Counted from the stretch's first letter, positions 33,683-42,831 are shown. The stretch: DNA of 64,000 bases from Streptomyces sp. SID8352 (GCF_009862265.1 NZ_WWGX01000044.1:124001-188000); one strand, 5' to 3'. The notes: a model not told the origin generated them from the sequence alone. Translations and numbers: made by a program.

Positions 33683-34165
33683 CTAGCGGATGTTCGGGTC
33701 GAAGGTGAAGATCACCAGCGAGCCCAGCAGGATGGTGAACACCGTGGCGGTGTAGAGCAGGCCCTTCAGCCAGAGGCGGGTGTTCGCGCGCTCCGCGTAG
33801 TCGTTGATGACCGTGCGCAGGCCGTTGCCGCCGTGCAGCATCGCGAGCCAGAGCATCAGCAGGTCCCAGACCTGCCAGAACGGCGAGGCCCAGCGGCCCG
33901 CCACGAAGGCGAAGCCGATCTTGGACACGCCGCCGTCCAGCACGAGCTGGATCAGCAGGTGGCCGATGACCAGGACGATCAGCACCACGCCGGACAGGCG
34001 CATGAAGAGCCAGCCGTACAGCTCGAAGTTGCCCCGGGTCGACTTGGGGGTCTTCTTGGTGCGCTGGCGCGGTGCCTCGATGAGCGGCGCCGGGTCGTCG
34101 ACCGTGTAGAGGGAGGCGCCCTCGACCGGGCCGATGCCGGAGGCGGTGTTCTCAGTGGTGGACAT
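33683..34165 (-). CDS. sdhD: Succinate dehydrogenase membrane anchor subunit
   Basis: A 160-aa hydrophobic anchor with three membrane spans (FMRLSGVVLIVLVIGHLLIQ, WDLLMLWLAMLHGGNGL, LYTATVFTILLGSLVIF). The His in GHLLIQLVLDGG is a heme-ligand candidate and the HGGNGLRTVINDYAER segment is typical of the family. The first 45 residues are a polar cytosolic extension. It lies five bases after sdhC and 19 before sdhA. Confidence 0.93.
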   Translation of the reverse strand: MSTTENTASGIGPVEGASLYTVDDPAPLIEAPRQRTKKTPKSTRGNFELYGWLFMRLSGVVLIVLVIGHLLIQLVLDGGVSKIGFAFVAGRWASPFWQVWDLLMLWLAMLHGGNGLRTVINDYAERANTRLWLKGLLYTATVFTILLGSLVIFTFDPNIR

Positions 34166-34170
34166 GTGCG

Positions 34171-34551
34171 TCAGCTCCCGAACAGTTCACGAGCGGCGTG
34201 GCCGAGGACGGGGTAGACGGCCCCGAGCATCAGCACGACCCAGAGCGCGACGACGGTCCAGAGCATCTGCTTCTGGTACCGGGCGCCCTTGACCCAGAAG
34301 TCGACGGCGATGACCCGCAGACCGTTGAGCGCGTGGAAGAGGACGGCGGCGACGAGGCCGTACTCCAGCAGCGCGACGATCGGCGACTTGTACGTGGCCA
34401 CGACGTTGTCGTAGGCATCGGGGGAGACACGGACGAGCGCGGTGTCCAGCACGTGGACGAACAGGAAGAAGAAGATGAGGACGCCGGTGACTCGGTGAGC
34501 CACCCAGGACCACATTCCTTCCCGGCCGCGGTACAGCGTTCCAGCCGGCAC
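34171..34551 (-). CDS. sdhC: Succinate dehydrogenase cytochrome b556 subunit
   Basis: A 126-aa membrane subunit with three spans. The signature start is AGTLYRGREGMWSWVAHRVTG, followed by LIFFFLFVHVLDTALVRV (heme His region), VAAVLFHALNGLRVIAVDFW and a last span, TVVALWVVLMLGAVYPVL. The GTG at 34551 was chosen because GGAGGAAA is well placed and the family starts with AGTLYRGREG; the longer frame upstream is not conserved. First gene of sdhCDAB; its promoter must lie in 34552-34711. Confidence 0.93.
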   Translation of the reverse strand: MPAGTLYRGREGMWSWVAHRVTGVLIFFFLFVHVLDTALVRVSPDAYDNVVATYKSPIVALLEYGLVAAVLFHALNGLRVIAVDFWVKGARYQKQMLWTVVALWVVLMLGAVYPVLGHAARELFGS

Positions 34552-34711
34552 GGAAATTTCCTCCGGGAGCGGGGGTCGGGGCCGCGCCGGCTTTCCTTGT
34601 CGGTCGGGCCCGGCCGGGTACGGTCCACCGGCCCCCAGCATGGTAGCGACGCCCGGACGCGGTGCTCACGGGGGGCCTGCCGATGTGATCGAACTTGCAC
34701 ACAAAGGAGCA

Positions 34712-34739
34712 CCGGACGGGCTACTGATCGGCCGTCCGG
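34712..34739 (-). terminator. Hairpin at the end of the OHCU decarboxylase gene
   Basis: CCGGACGG (34712-34719) and CCGTCCGG (34732-34739) form a perfect 8-bp stem spanning the stop codon of the gene at 34721. It separates that gene from the sdh promoter. Confidence 0.5.
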
Positions 34740-35386
34740 GCGGGATTCCTCCTCATTTGCCGGATACGCGGCGCCGGGGGGAGGGGGCCGGGGGCCAGGG
34801 CGCCGGTCAGCCTGCCCCGGGCGAGCCGCCGCAGCTCCTCCGCCGCGACCGGCCGCTCATCGTCCGGATCGTTGGCCAATCGTGACCGGATGCCGGTGAG
34901 GGCGTGGTTCAGCGCCTCGCCCGTGCTCAGCCCGTCGAGGCAGATCACGAACGCGTGCCCGAACCGGCTCTCGTAGGCCGCCGTGCCCGCCCGCAGGGCC
35001 GTGTCGGCGGCGGCGTAGGTGTCCCGGGGCAGCGCGGGCAGTGCCTCCGCAGCCAGGGCCTCCGTCAGATCGGCGGGGGACAGGTCGTACGCCGCCTCGT
35101 CGGAGGCGGCCAGCAGCGAGGACAGGTCGGGGTAGGGGCGGTGGAGGGCCAGGCGGTGGGCCCAGCGCAGGCTGCTCAGGCAGGCGAGGAGGGTCCGGAC
35201 GGCCTCGTCGGCCGGGGCGGCGTTGAAGCGCTCCAGGCCGGAGGCGGTGCCCGGGACGGCCCGGCTGCACGCCGGAACCGGTATGGCCACGCGGCCCGAG
35301 GGTTCGGGAAGGCGGTGCACGGAAGCGTGGGTCCTTGTGGGCGTCACGAGTGTCGGCAGGGGAAGGTGCGTGAGATGTGGCGTCAC
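34721..35386 (-). CDS. 2-oxo-4-hydroxy-4-carboxy-5-ureidoimidazoline decarboxylase
   Basis: A 221-aa protein of the OHCU decarboxylase family, the third step of uric acid breakdown to allantoin. Typical segments: LERFNAAPADEAVRTLLACL, SLRWAHRLALHRPYPDLSSL (the His region of the active site), SPADLTEALAAEALPAL, and YESRFGHAFVICLDGLS. About 45 extra residues precede the domain. The start is GTG at 35386; a later start is possible. No other urate gene is adjacent in the window. It is divergent from the hexosaminidase gene. Confidence 0.85.
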   Translation of the reverse strand: MTPHLTHLPLPTLVTPTRTHASVHRLPEPSGRVAIPVPACSRAVPGTASGLERFNAAPADEAVRTLLACLSSLRWAHRLALHRPYPDLSSLLAASDEAAYDLSPADLTEALAAEALPALPRDTYAAADTALRAGTAAYESRFGHAFVICLDGLSTGEALNHALTGIRSRLANDPDDERPVAAEELRRLARGRLTGALAPGPLPPAPRIRQMRRNPARTADQ

Positions 35387-35499
35387 GTTATCGACCGAGG
35401 GCGAGAGGAAGCCGTCCAGAGTCCGAATTTCACCTGAACGGGAGAGTTTCGGAACATGTGGTGGACGCGCGATCGCCCCGGCGGCCCTAGGTTGGCCCT

Positions 35500-37155
35500 G
35501 TGAGCCAGCACGGAGAACCCGGCCGCGCGCGCCGGAACGGACACCGCCGCCCGGCGGACACCCGGCGCCGGGCCCTCGTGGCCGGCACCGCCTTCGCCGC
35601 GGTCGCCGCGCTCGGCGTGGGCGTCGGCCTCTGGGCCACCGACGACGACGGCGGCCCGTCCGGCCCCGCCGCCGGCACCCCCACCGGCGAGGCCGCCCCC
35701 TCCACCCCGCCGTCCCCCACCCGCAGCTACGCCCTCTCCGCGGCGCCGCGCACCATACCCGCCGTGCGCGAGCACACTCCGGCCCGCGGCCCCGGCTGGC
35801 GGCCCGGGAGCGGCCGGCGGGTCGTCGTGGCCGACGCCGCGCTCGCCGACGAGGGGCGCCTGGTCGCCGGGGAGCTGGGGCTGACGTACGCGGGGGAGAA
35901 GGACGACACCCGCGCCGGGGACCTGCGGCTGGAGGTGCGCCCGGAGAAGGGCGCCGACCCGGAGTCGTACACCCTGACCGTGCGGGACGGGCGGGTCACC
36001 GTCAGCGGTCCGGCCGAGGCCGGAGTCTTCTACGGCACCCGCACCCTCAAGCAGGCGGTGAGCGGCGGCGGCACCGCGCCCGAGGGCGTCGTCCGGGACG
36101 GCCCGGCGAAGGCCCGGCGCGGCTTCAGCCTCGACATCGCGCGCAAGCACTACAGCGCCGCCTGGATCAAGGACCGCGTGCGCGAACTCGGCGACCTGAA
36201 GTTCAACGAGCTGGGCCTGCACTTCTCCGACGACCAGGCCTTCCGCATCGAGTCCGCCTCGCACCCCGAGATCGTCTCCGACGACCACCTGACGAGGGCC
36301 GAGGTCACGGAGATCACCGACCTCGCCGCCTCCCGGCACATCACCGTGGTCCCCGAGATCGACTCGCCGGGCCATCTCGGCGCCGTGCTCGCGGCCCACC
36401 CCGACCTCCAGCTCCGCAACGCCCGGGGGGTCGCGACCCGCGGCGCCATCGACATCTCGAAGCCGGAGGCCGCCCGGATCGTCGACGACCTGCTGAACGA
36501 GTACGCCGACCTCTTCCCCGGCTCCCGGTTCCACCTCGGCGCCGACGAGTACCAGGCGCTCGTGGTCCCCGATCCGCAGGCCTCCTACCCGCAGCTCGCC
36601 GCCGCCGCCCGCAAGGCCTACGGGCCCGGCGGCACCGTCGCGGACCTCACCACCGGCTGGCTCAACGGCCGCGCCCGGACCGTCCAGGCCCACCGGCGCG
36701 TCCCGCGCGCCTGGAACGACGGCTTCTTCAGGGACACCGCCGTCCAGCCGCTCAAGGAGATCGAGGTCGCCTACTGGACCGGCAAGGAGATCGGCGCCCG
36801 CCCGCCCACGGAGTACCTGAGCGCCGGGCGCACCGTCCTCAACTACAACGACGAGTTCCTCTACTACGTCCTCGGCGAGCCGCAGACCTTCGTCTACCCG
36901 ACCGGTCAGCGCATCTACGAGCAGTGGACCCCGAGGGTGCTGCGCGGGACCGAGCCGGTACCCGCCGAGTACGACGACCGGATCATCGGCGGCGGGTTCG
37001 CGGTCTGGGGCGACCTGCCGAGGGCGCAGACCCAGGCGCAGGTGGCGGAGGGCATCCGGCTGCCGCTGGCGGCGACCGTGCAGAAGCTCTGGGACGCCGG
37101 CCGGCCCGAGCTGTCCTGGGCGGAGTTCCGGGCGCTGGCGGACCGGATCGCCTGA
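35500..37155 (+). CDS. Secreted beta-N-acetylhexosaminidase (GH20)
   Basis: A 551-aa exported glycosidase. A basic N-terminus with RRPADTRRRALVAGTAFAAV resembles a twin-arginine or Sec signal anchor. A GH20b-like domain (about 85-205) precedes the GH20 barrel (from about 208). The catalytic pair is D349-E350 in FHLGADEYQAL. Other barrel motifs: FSLDIARKHYSAAWIKD, LHFSDDQAFRIES and VVPEIDSPGHLGAV. It removes terminal GlcNAc/GalNAc residues, so chitin or cell-wall turnover is likely. GTG start at 35500. Confidence 0.94.
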   Translation: MSQHGEPGRARRNGHRRPADTRRRALVAGTAFAAVAALGVGVGLWATDDDGGPSGPAAGTPTGEAAPSTPPSPTRSYALSAAPRTIPAVREHTPARGPGWRPGSGRRVVVADAALADEGRLVAGELGLTYAGEKDDTRAGDLRLEVRPEKGADPESYTLTVRDGRVTVSGPAEAGVFYGTRTLKQAVSGGGTAPEGVVRDGPAKARRGFSLDIARKHYSAAWIKDRVRELGDLKFNELGLHFSDDQAFRIESASHPEIVSDDHLTRAEVTEITDLAASRHITVVPEIDSPGHLGAVLAAHPDLQLRNARGVATRGAIDISKPEAARIVDDLLNEYADLFPGSRFHLGADEYQALVVPDPQASYPQLAAAARKAYGPGGTVADLTTGWLNGRARTVQAHRRVPRAWNDGFFRDTAVQPLKEIEVAYWTGKEIGARPPTEYLSAGRTVLNYNDEFLYYVLGEPQTFVYPTGQRIYEQWTPRVLRGTEPVPAEYDDRIIGGGFAVWGDLPRAQTQAQVAEGIRLPLAATVQKLWDAGRPELSWAEFRALADRIA

Positions 37156-37516
37156 TCCGGGGGGCGGGTCCGGGCGGTCCCGCGCGGATTGGCTCCGGGG
37201 GGCTGTGCACGCCCCGGTCCCTGTGGTGGTGTGTGCACCAACAGAACCGTTACGTCGGGGGAGGGCCGTCCCGAGCGGGCGCGCCGGAGGGGGAAACGGG
37301 ACGGGACGGGCGGTGGTCCGACGGCCGGGACGGCGGTCCCGGGGCGAACGCCCGGCCGCTCACCCGGGTCGGCCGCTCACCCGGTCGGCCGTCCGGTCGC
37401 CCGGTCTTCCGGTCCGGTGGGGCCGGGAACCGCCGGTCCCCGCGCGCGACTCCCCACGGACGGGAACGGGCTCCGCGGCCACGAACTGCTGGAAGCGGTA
37501 CGAACAGGGAGAGCTG
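37156..37516. other. Spacer before the unknown gene at 37.5 kb
   Basis: A 361-bp region without a recognisable gene. A short A-containing stretch at 37235-37258 (CACCAACAGAACCG) may be part of a promoter. GGTCGGCCG-type words repeat at 37365-37400. Confidence 0.4.
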
Positions 37517-38158
37517 ATGAGCCTGGTGGAACTGATCGCGCGCGCCGACGCGCGGGGGCTGGCCGCGAGCGGACTGGCCTGCGTGGAGCGCTGCCTGCCG
37601 CTGCTGGGCGGTGACGACGCGCTGCTGCGGCCCCTCTGGGCGACGCTCTCCGACGGGGTCGACGAGGACACCGCCCGGCACGCCTGGGCGGAGGAACTGG
37701 AACGGGTGCGGGACGGGCTCGCCGGTGCCGGTGCCGGTGCCGGTGGGGGTGCCGGTGGCGCGGACGGGGGCGGCGCGGGCGGTGCCGGGGACCTGGAGGA
37801 CGCCCTGGCGGGCGCCGGGGACCCGGGCGGGGTCGGCGACGCCGACGACGCGGTGGCGCTGGTCCGGCGGATGCTGGACGCGGCCCCCGTCGAGCGCACG
37901 GAGGCCGGGCTGCGCGAGTGGGCCGGGGTGTGCTCGGCGGCCTCGCTGGGCGTCCACCGCCTGCTGGACCCCGGCCAGGGCGCCGGGACTCAGGACGCGC
38001 TCCCGCTGGTCGACGCGGAGCTGCGCCGCCAGACCGCGGTGCTGGAACTCCTGGCGGGCCACGGCGCCGCCGGTCTGCGCGGGGCGCTGGAGGTCGCGAC
38101 GGAGGGGCGCCGGGTGCTCCGGGCGGTCCTCTCCCGCCGCGACCGCACGAGGGCCTGA
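37517..38158 (+). CDS. Hypothetical protein, helical, with Gly/Ala linker
   Basis: A 213-aa protein not recognised. The N-terminal part (SLVELIARADARGLAASGLACVERCLPLLG) and the C-terminal half (VALVRRMLDAAPVERTEAGLREWAG; ELRRQTAVLELLAGHGAAGL) look alpha-helical. A Gly/Ala-rich stretch of about 25 residues (around 75-100) separates them. There is no signal peptide or membrane span. ACAGGGAGAG precedes the ATG at 37517. The coding sequence keeps a strong third-position GC bias on both sides of the linker, which supports a real gene. Function unknown. Confidence 0.72.
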   Translation: MSLVELIARADARGLAASGLACVERCLPLLGGDDALLRPLWATLSDGVDEDTARHAWAEELERVRDGLAGAGAGAGGGAGGADGGGAGGAGDLEDALAGAGDPGGVGDADDAVALVRRMLDAAPVERTEAGLREWAGVCSAASLGVHRLLDPGQGAGTQDALPLVDAELRRQTAVLELLAGHGAAGLRGALEVATEGRRVLRAVLSRRDRTRA

Positions 38159-39074
38159 CGGTCCCGCCGGGCGGCCTGCACCCGGCGGGGTGTCCCGTCA
38201 GCCGGGGCCCCACGACCCGGTACCCGCCGCCCGGTACCCGCCGCTTCCGGGCGGGTCGGCTCCCCGGGTGGCCGGGGCGACCGGCGTGGGAGCGCCGACC
38301 GGGCACCTGGGTGTGAGGAAGCCTCCGGGAGGGCCCGTGGGTGGCCCCGCATCGCCCGGCTGCTCCTCCGGCACGGCGGTGGCCGCCCGCCGTTCGCGCC
38401 CGGCGGGCGGCGCGTGATCCCCGGGGTCCGCTGCCGTCCCGGCCGGTGGTGTGCCGTGGCTTCGGCGGATCGGCCGCCGCACGGTCCGTTCCCGTAACGC
38501 GCCGCTGCTGTGGGGGAGTCGGCCACTGTTGACGCCGGGCGGGTGGCCCGGGACCTTCGGTGTACCGGCGCCGTCCGTGTCCGTCAACGTGCGGTCGCCG
38601 CACGGGTGTGGCCCCTCCGTCAACATGCCGTCGCCGCAAGGGGGGTGACCCGGACGGCTGCCCGGTGAGCGGTGTGCTGTGGTGCCGCTCCCGCGTGGCG
38701 ACGGTCCCCGGGGCCCGGCCGCGCCGCCGCGCCGTCGCCCGGCGCCGTCCGCGCTCCGCGCGGGTGCCGGCCGTTCCGGGGGGTCCCGCCCGCCGACGGG
38801 ACCGGTCACCGCTGCCGGCCGCGCCCGACGGGACGGCGCCCCCCGCACCGGCCGTCCGTCGGCAACCGTTCCGGCGTCCACCCGGCCCCGTCCCATTCCC
38901 CGGCCGCCCGGAATCCGGCACGCCCCGCCCCGGTCATTCGCCGGTGTTTCGTTTGTCGGCCTCCGGACGTTCGCTTTGCGGGTAGTCCGTTCCGCGGGCC
39001 CTGCCTACTTTGTGGGAACGGTGTTTCGAGCCCTACCGCCCACGTCGTGGTAGCAGCGCACAACAGGAGTCGAT
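38159..39074. other. Large intergenic region upstream of the flavin cluster, with a repeated motif
   Basis: About 916 bp without a credible gene. At 38580-38605 and 38616-38641 a 26-bp sequence occurs twice with few mismatches (TCCGTCAACRTGCSGTCGCC core). Just before the monooxygenase gene, CTACC (39034-39038) and GGTAG (39050-39054) flank CCACGTCGTGG, a small dyad. The last 150 bp are less GC-rich and must contain the promoter. The AraC or IclR protein encoded downstream could act here. Confidence 0.5.
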
Positions 39075-40217
39075 ATGAGCGCCAAGACCGCCCCCGGACT
39101 GTCGTACGAAGAACTCGTCGAGGCCCGTCGTGCCAGTGGTGTCGCCATGTTCAACGACAACAAGATGAAGCTGGGCATCTTCGGTTCCAACTGCAGCCAC
39201 GGACTGATGGCGACGCACGCCGAGTCGTCCTACGAACTCACCTGGCAGCACACCCAGGAGATCGCCCGCATCGCGGACCGGCTCGGTTTCGAGGCCATGC
39301 TCCCCGTCGCCCGGTACCGGGGAATGGGCGGCGAGACCAACTTCAACGGCTCGAACTACGAGGCCCACACCTGGGCCGCCGGAATCGCCCAGGCGACCGA
39401 GAACATCATGGTGTTCGCCACCACCCACGTGCCGACCAAGCACCCCATCGTCGCGGCGAAGGAATCCGTCACCGTCGACCACATCTCCAACGGCCGGTTC
39501 GGTCTCAACATGACCATGGGCTGGTACAAGGCGGAAATGGAGATGTTCGGCGGAACGCAGCGCGAGCACGACGCCCGCTACCGCTACGGTTCCGAGTGGA
39601 TCACCATCGCCAAGCGCATGTGGACCGAGGGCGAGGGCGTCGACTTCAACGGCGAGTTCTTCGAGATCAAGGACGCCTTCTCCGACCCCAAGCCGATCCA
39701 GCAGCCCTACCCGGTGCTGGTGAACGCGGGTAACTCGCCCGCCGGACTGGAATTCTGCGCGCGCGAGTGCGACTTCAACTTCATCGCCTTCGCCGATCCG
39801 GCCGAGGCGGGCGAGACCGCGGCCCGGGTGCGTTCCATCGCCCACGCGCAGAACCGCGATCTGGGAATCCTCAGCTACGGCAACATCATCTGCCGCGACA
39901 CCGAGAAGGAGACCAAGGCGCTCCTCGACCACATCCTCGAAAAGGGCGACTGGGAGGTGGCCAAGGCGGTCTCCGGCGGCCTCGGTTCCGAGAGCGGTTC
40001 CTTCGACAAGGTCAAGGCGCTCCAGGAGCGGTTCATCCTCGGTTACGGCGGATACCCCCTGATCGGCACGCCCGAGCAGATCGTCGAACAGCTCGTGGAA
40101 CTCTCCCGGGTGGGAATCGACGGAATGATGGTCGGCTTCCTCGACTACGTGGAGGAACTGGAGTACTTCGGCGAGCGCATTCTCCCCCTGATGAAGGAAG
40201 CGGGCCTGCGGGACTGA
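39075..40217 (+). CDS. RutA-type LLM-class flavin-dependent monooxygenase
   Basis: A 380-aa luciferase-fold protein using reduced FMN from a partner. Its block pattern follows RutA: KLGIFGSNCSHGLMATHA, MLPVARYRGMGGETNFNG, and FGLNMTMGWYKAEMEMFGG (RutA has the same NxxxGWxKxExxxxG spacing). T116 (in FATTH) and N145 (in GLNMT) are 29 residues apart, the spacing of the RutA oxygen-pocket residues Thr105 and Asn134 as I recall them. That places it among group C enzymes that may work through a flavin-N5-oxide. AACAGGAGT precedes the ATG. It leads a four-gene unit with two flavin reductases and an aldehyde dehydrogenase. The substrate is unknown; it does not look like uracil, because other rut genes are absent. 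Confidence 0.9.
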   Translation: MSAKTAPGLSYEELVEARRASGVAMFNDNKMKLGIFGSNCSHGLMATHAESSYELTWQHTQEIARIADRLGFEAMLPVARYRGMGGETNFNGSNYEAHTWAAGIAQATENIMVFATTHVPTKHPIVAAKESVTVDHISNGRFGLNMTMGWYKAEMEMFGGTQREHDARYRYGSEWITIAKRMWTEGEGVDFNGEFFEIKDAFSDPKPIQQPYPVLVNAGNSPAGLEFCARECDFNFIAFADPAEAGETAARVRSIAHAQNRDLGILSYGNIICRDTEKETKALLDHILEKGDWEVAKAVSGGLGSESGSFDKVKALQERFILGYGGYPLIGTPEQIVEQLVELSRVGIDGMMVGFLDYVEELEYFGERILPLMKEAGLRD

Positions 40218-40245
40218 CCCGGGAAAGGACCAGGGAGGTCGGAAA

Positions 40246-40752
40246 ATGACGCAGTCTCTCGGTGTGAACGCACGGGACTACAAGGCCGTGCTGGGCCACT
40301 TCTGCACCGGGGTCACCGTGGTGACGTCGAGGGAGGGCGGGGAACCGGTCGGATTCACCTGCCAGTCGTTCTCGGCCCTCTCCCTGGACCCCGCCCTGGT
40401 CCTGGTGAGCGTGCAGAAGACCTCGACCACCTGGCCGAGGATCCGGAAGTCGGGGCTGTTCGCGGTCAGCGTGCTGGCCGCCGACCAGCAGGCGGTCGGG
40501 AACCGCTTCGCCCGCTCGGGCACCGACAAGTTCGCCGGCGTCCCATGGCGGCCGTCCCCGGCCGGGCTCCCGCTCATCGACGGTGCCCTGGCCTGGGTCG
40601 AGTGCGCCGTCGTCGACGAGATCGACGCAGGCGACCACACCATCGTGGTGGCCTCGGTCACCGGCCTGGACACGGGCGCGGCGGGCGAGCCACTGCTGTT
40701 CTTCCGGGGCCGGTACCTGGAACCCGAAATGAGAGGAGCGGTGACGGGATGA
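40246..40752 (+). CDS. Flavin reductase (HpaC/RutF family)
   Basis: A 168-aa FMN reductase-like protein. Family features: YKAVLGHFCTGVTVVTS at the start, GFTCQSFSALSLDPALVLVSV (flavin contacts), FAVSVLAADQQAVGNRFAR, and near the end DHTIVVASVTGL. It would supply FMNH2 by NAD(P)H oxidation to the monooxygenase 28 bases upstream. Its stop overlaps the ATG of the next gene by four bases. Confidence 0.93.
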   Translation: MTQSLGVNARDYKAVLGHFCTGVTVVTSREGGEPVGFTCQSFSALSLDPALVLVSVQKTSTTWPRIRKSGLFAVSVLAADQQAVGNRFARSGTDKFAGVPWRPSPAGLPLIDGALAWVECAVVDEIDAGDHTIVVASVTGLDTGAAGEPLLFFRGRYLEPEMRGAVTG

Positions 40753-41309
40753 AACTCGCGATCGTCTACGGAAGTCCCACACCGCCGGGGAAGCTGGCCC
40801 GCGCGCTGGACCTGGCCGAGGCCGCCGTCCGCGAGCGCCACCCCGGCTGGAGCACGGAGCGGATCGCGCCGCGCACGTCGGTCGGCCCGGTGGTGGCCAC
40901 CTGGGACGACGAGGCGGTGGAGCGGATCGGCGCCGCCGACGCCGTCGTCCTGGCCTCGCCGGTCTACCGGGGCTCGATCACGGGCACCCTGAAGCTCCTG
41001 ATCGACATGCTGCCCAACGAGGCGCTGCGGTCCAAGCCGACGGGGGTGCTCACCGTCGCCGCCGCGCCGCAGCACTTCCTCTCGGCCGAGCGCCACCTCC
41101 GCGACGTCCTCGCCTGGTTCGGCGCGCTCACCGCGCCGAACAGCGCCTTCTTCGTGGACACGGCGTTCCGCACGCCCGACGTGGACCCCGCGGTCCTCGC
41201 GGAACTCGCGGAGTTCACCGATCAGCTGGTGACCCTCGCCGAGTCCCTGGGCGGACGGGGCTTCGGCCCCGACCCCCTGACGGTCCGCTTCTCGGCGTCC
41301 CGCGCCTGA
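40749..41309 (+). CDS. NADPH-dependent FMN reductase (flavodoxin-like)
   Basis: A 186-aa flavodoxin-fold reductase of the MsuE/SsuE type. The phosphate loop is AIVYGSPTPPGKLARALDLA, and ASPVYRGSITGTLKLLIDMLP is the family's flavin-contact segment. SsuE/MsuE proteins provide FMNH2 to two-component luciferase-like monooxygenases, often in sulfur scavenging. Having this as well as an HpaC-type reductase in one operon is notable. Coupled to the preceding gene by ATGA. Confidence 0.92.
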   Translation: MKLAIVYGSPTPPGKLARALDLAEAAVRERHPGWSTERIAPRTSVGPVVATWDDEAVERIGAADAVVLASPVYRGSITGTLKLLIDMLPNEALRSKPTGVLTVAAAPQHFLSAERHLRDVLAWFGALTAPNSAFFVDTAFRTPDVDPAVLAELAEFTDQLVTLAESLGGRGFGPDPLTVRFSASRA

Positions 41310-41355
41310 CCGGCGACCGCCCCCAGCCAACGCAGACTTGAGAAGGAAGATCGCC

Positions 41356-42831
41356 GTGACCAGTATCGCCGCGGAACACACCTCCACCGGCGGGGAGCCG
41401 GGGCCCGCCCGCAACCTCATCGGAGGGGAGTGGCTCACCTCCGCCACCACGGGCGTCTCGGTCTCGCCCGCCGACGGCCGGGTGCTCGGCACCTACTACG
41501 AGGCGGACGAGGCCCAGGTACGGGAGGCCATCGAGGTCGCCCGGGAGACCTTCGCCACGCACGCCTGGCGGACCGACCGCCAGCTGCGCGCCCGGGTGCT
41601 CAACGAGATGGCCGACCGCGTGGAGGCCGCCACCGACGAACTCGCCGGGATGCTCGCCCGGGAGAACGGGAAGATCCTCCCCGAGGCCCACTTCGAGCTG
41701 AGCCTGACGCCGTCGAAGCTGCGGTACTACGCCGCCCAGGCGCTCACCGGCTCCGGCTCCGGCGACCGGGCGCGCCCCGGCGTCTACTCCATCCTGCTGT
41801 CCGAACCGGTGGGCGTGGTCGGCGTCATCGTCCCCTGGAACTCGCCGGTGGTGCTGTCCGTGCGGTCCTTCGCGCCCGCGCTGGCCGCCGGCTGCACCGT
41901 GGTGATGAAGATGGCCGCGCAGACCGCCCTGGTGAACACCCGGCTCGCCGAACTCCTCGCGGACTGCCCCTCGCTCCCGGCCGGTGTGCTCAGCGTGTTC
42001 AACGAGTCCGGCAGCGCGGGCGCCAAGCTGCTGGTCTCCTCCCCGGACGTGGCCGCGCTGAGCTACACCGGAAGCACCGACGTGGGCCGCCGGATCATGG
42101 CCGACGCCGCGCCGACACTCAAGCGGCTGTCGCTGGAGCTGGGCGGGAAGACCCCGATGATCGTGTTCGAGGACGCCGACCTCGACGCGGCCGTCGGGAC
42201 CATCGTCGCCGGGATCACGACCTTCACCGGCCAGTTCTGCATGACCGGCAGCAGGGTCCTCGTCCAGGAGTCGGTGGCCGACGAGGTGCGGTCGCGGCTC
42301 GCCGAGGCCCTGGGCCGGGTCCGGGTCGGACCGGGCGATGCCGAGGGCTCGCAGATGGGCCCGCTGATCGACCAGGCGTCCCGGGACCGGCTGGAGAACC
42401 TGATCGCCGAGTCGCTCGGCGACGCCGAGGTCATCGTGCCCGGCGGCCGCCCCGAGGAGGGGGAGCTGTCCGCGGGCGCCTACTACCGCCCGGCGCTGTT
42501 CGGCGTGCGGGACACCGACTCGCCGCTGGTGCAGAAGGAACTGTTCGGTCCCGTCGCCACGTTCGAGACCTTCGGCACGGAGGAGGAGGCGGTGCGCAGG
42601 GCCAACGCCACCCAGTACGGCCTCGCGGCCTCCGTGTGGACGGCCGACGGGGCCCGGGGGCTGCGCATGGCCGACGCGCTGGACGCGGGCACCGTGTGGA
42701 CCAACGGCTGGGCCGTGGTGCTCGACCAGTTCGAGGAGGGCGGCTACAAGCAGAGCGGTCTCGGCCGGCTGAACGGCAACCGGGCCCTTGAGGAGTTCCA
42801 GGAGTACAAGCACATCGTCCAGGTGGTGTGA
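41356..42831 (+). CDS. Aldehyde dehydrogenase
   Basis: A 491-aa NAD(P)-dependent aldehyde dehydrogenase. The general-base Glu is E261 (LELGGKTPMIV) and the nucleophile is C295 (TGQFCMTGSRV). The cofactor region has GVIVPWNSPVVLSVRSFAPALAAG and YTGSTDVGRRI. The end EEGGYKQSGLGRLNG is typical. GTG at 41356 follows AGAAGGAAG at ideal spacing; an upstream TTG is less likely. It probably oxidises an aldehyde released by the monooxygenase to an acid. It is the last gene of the cluster. Confidence 0.95.
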   Translation: MTSIAAEHTSTGGEPGPARNLIGGEWLTSATTGVSVSPADGRVLGTYYEADEAQVREAIEVARETFATHAWRTDRQLRARVLNEMADRVEAATDELAGMLARENGKILPEAHFELSLTPSKLRYYAAQALTGSGSGDRARPGVYSILLSEPVGVVGVIVPWNSPVVLSVRSFAPALAAGCTVVMKMAAQTALVNTRLAELLADCPSLPAGVLSVFNESGSAGAKLLVSSPDVAALSYTGSTDVGRRIMADAAPTLKRLSLELGGKTPMIVFEDADLDAAVGTIVAGITTFTGQFCMTGSRVLVQESVADEVRSRLAEALGRVRVGPGDAEGSQMGPLIDQASRDRLENLIAESLGDAEVIVPGGRPEEGELSAGAYYRPALFGVRDTDSPLVQKELFGPVATFETFGTEEEAVRRANATQYGLAASVWTADGARGLRMADALDAGTVWTNGWAVVLDQFEEGGYKQSGLGRLNGNRALEEFQEYKHIVQVV

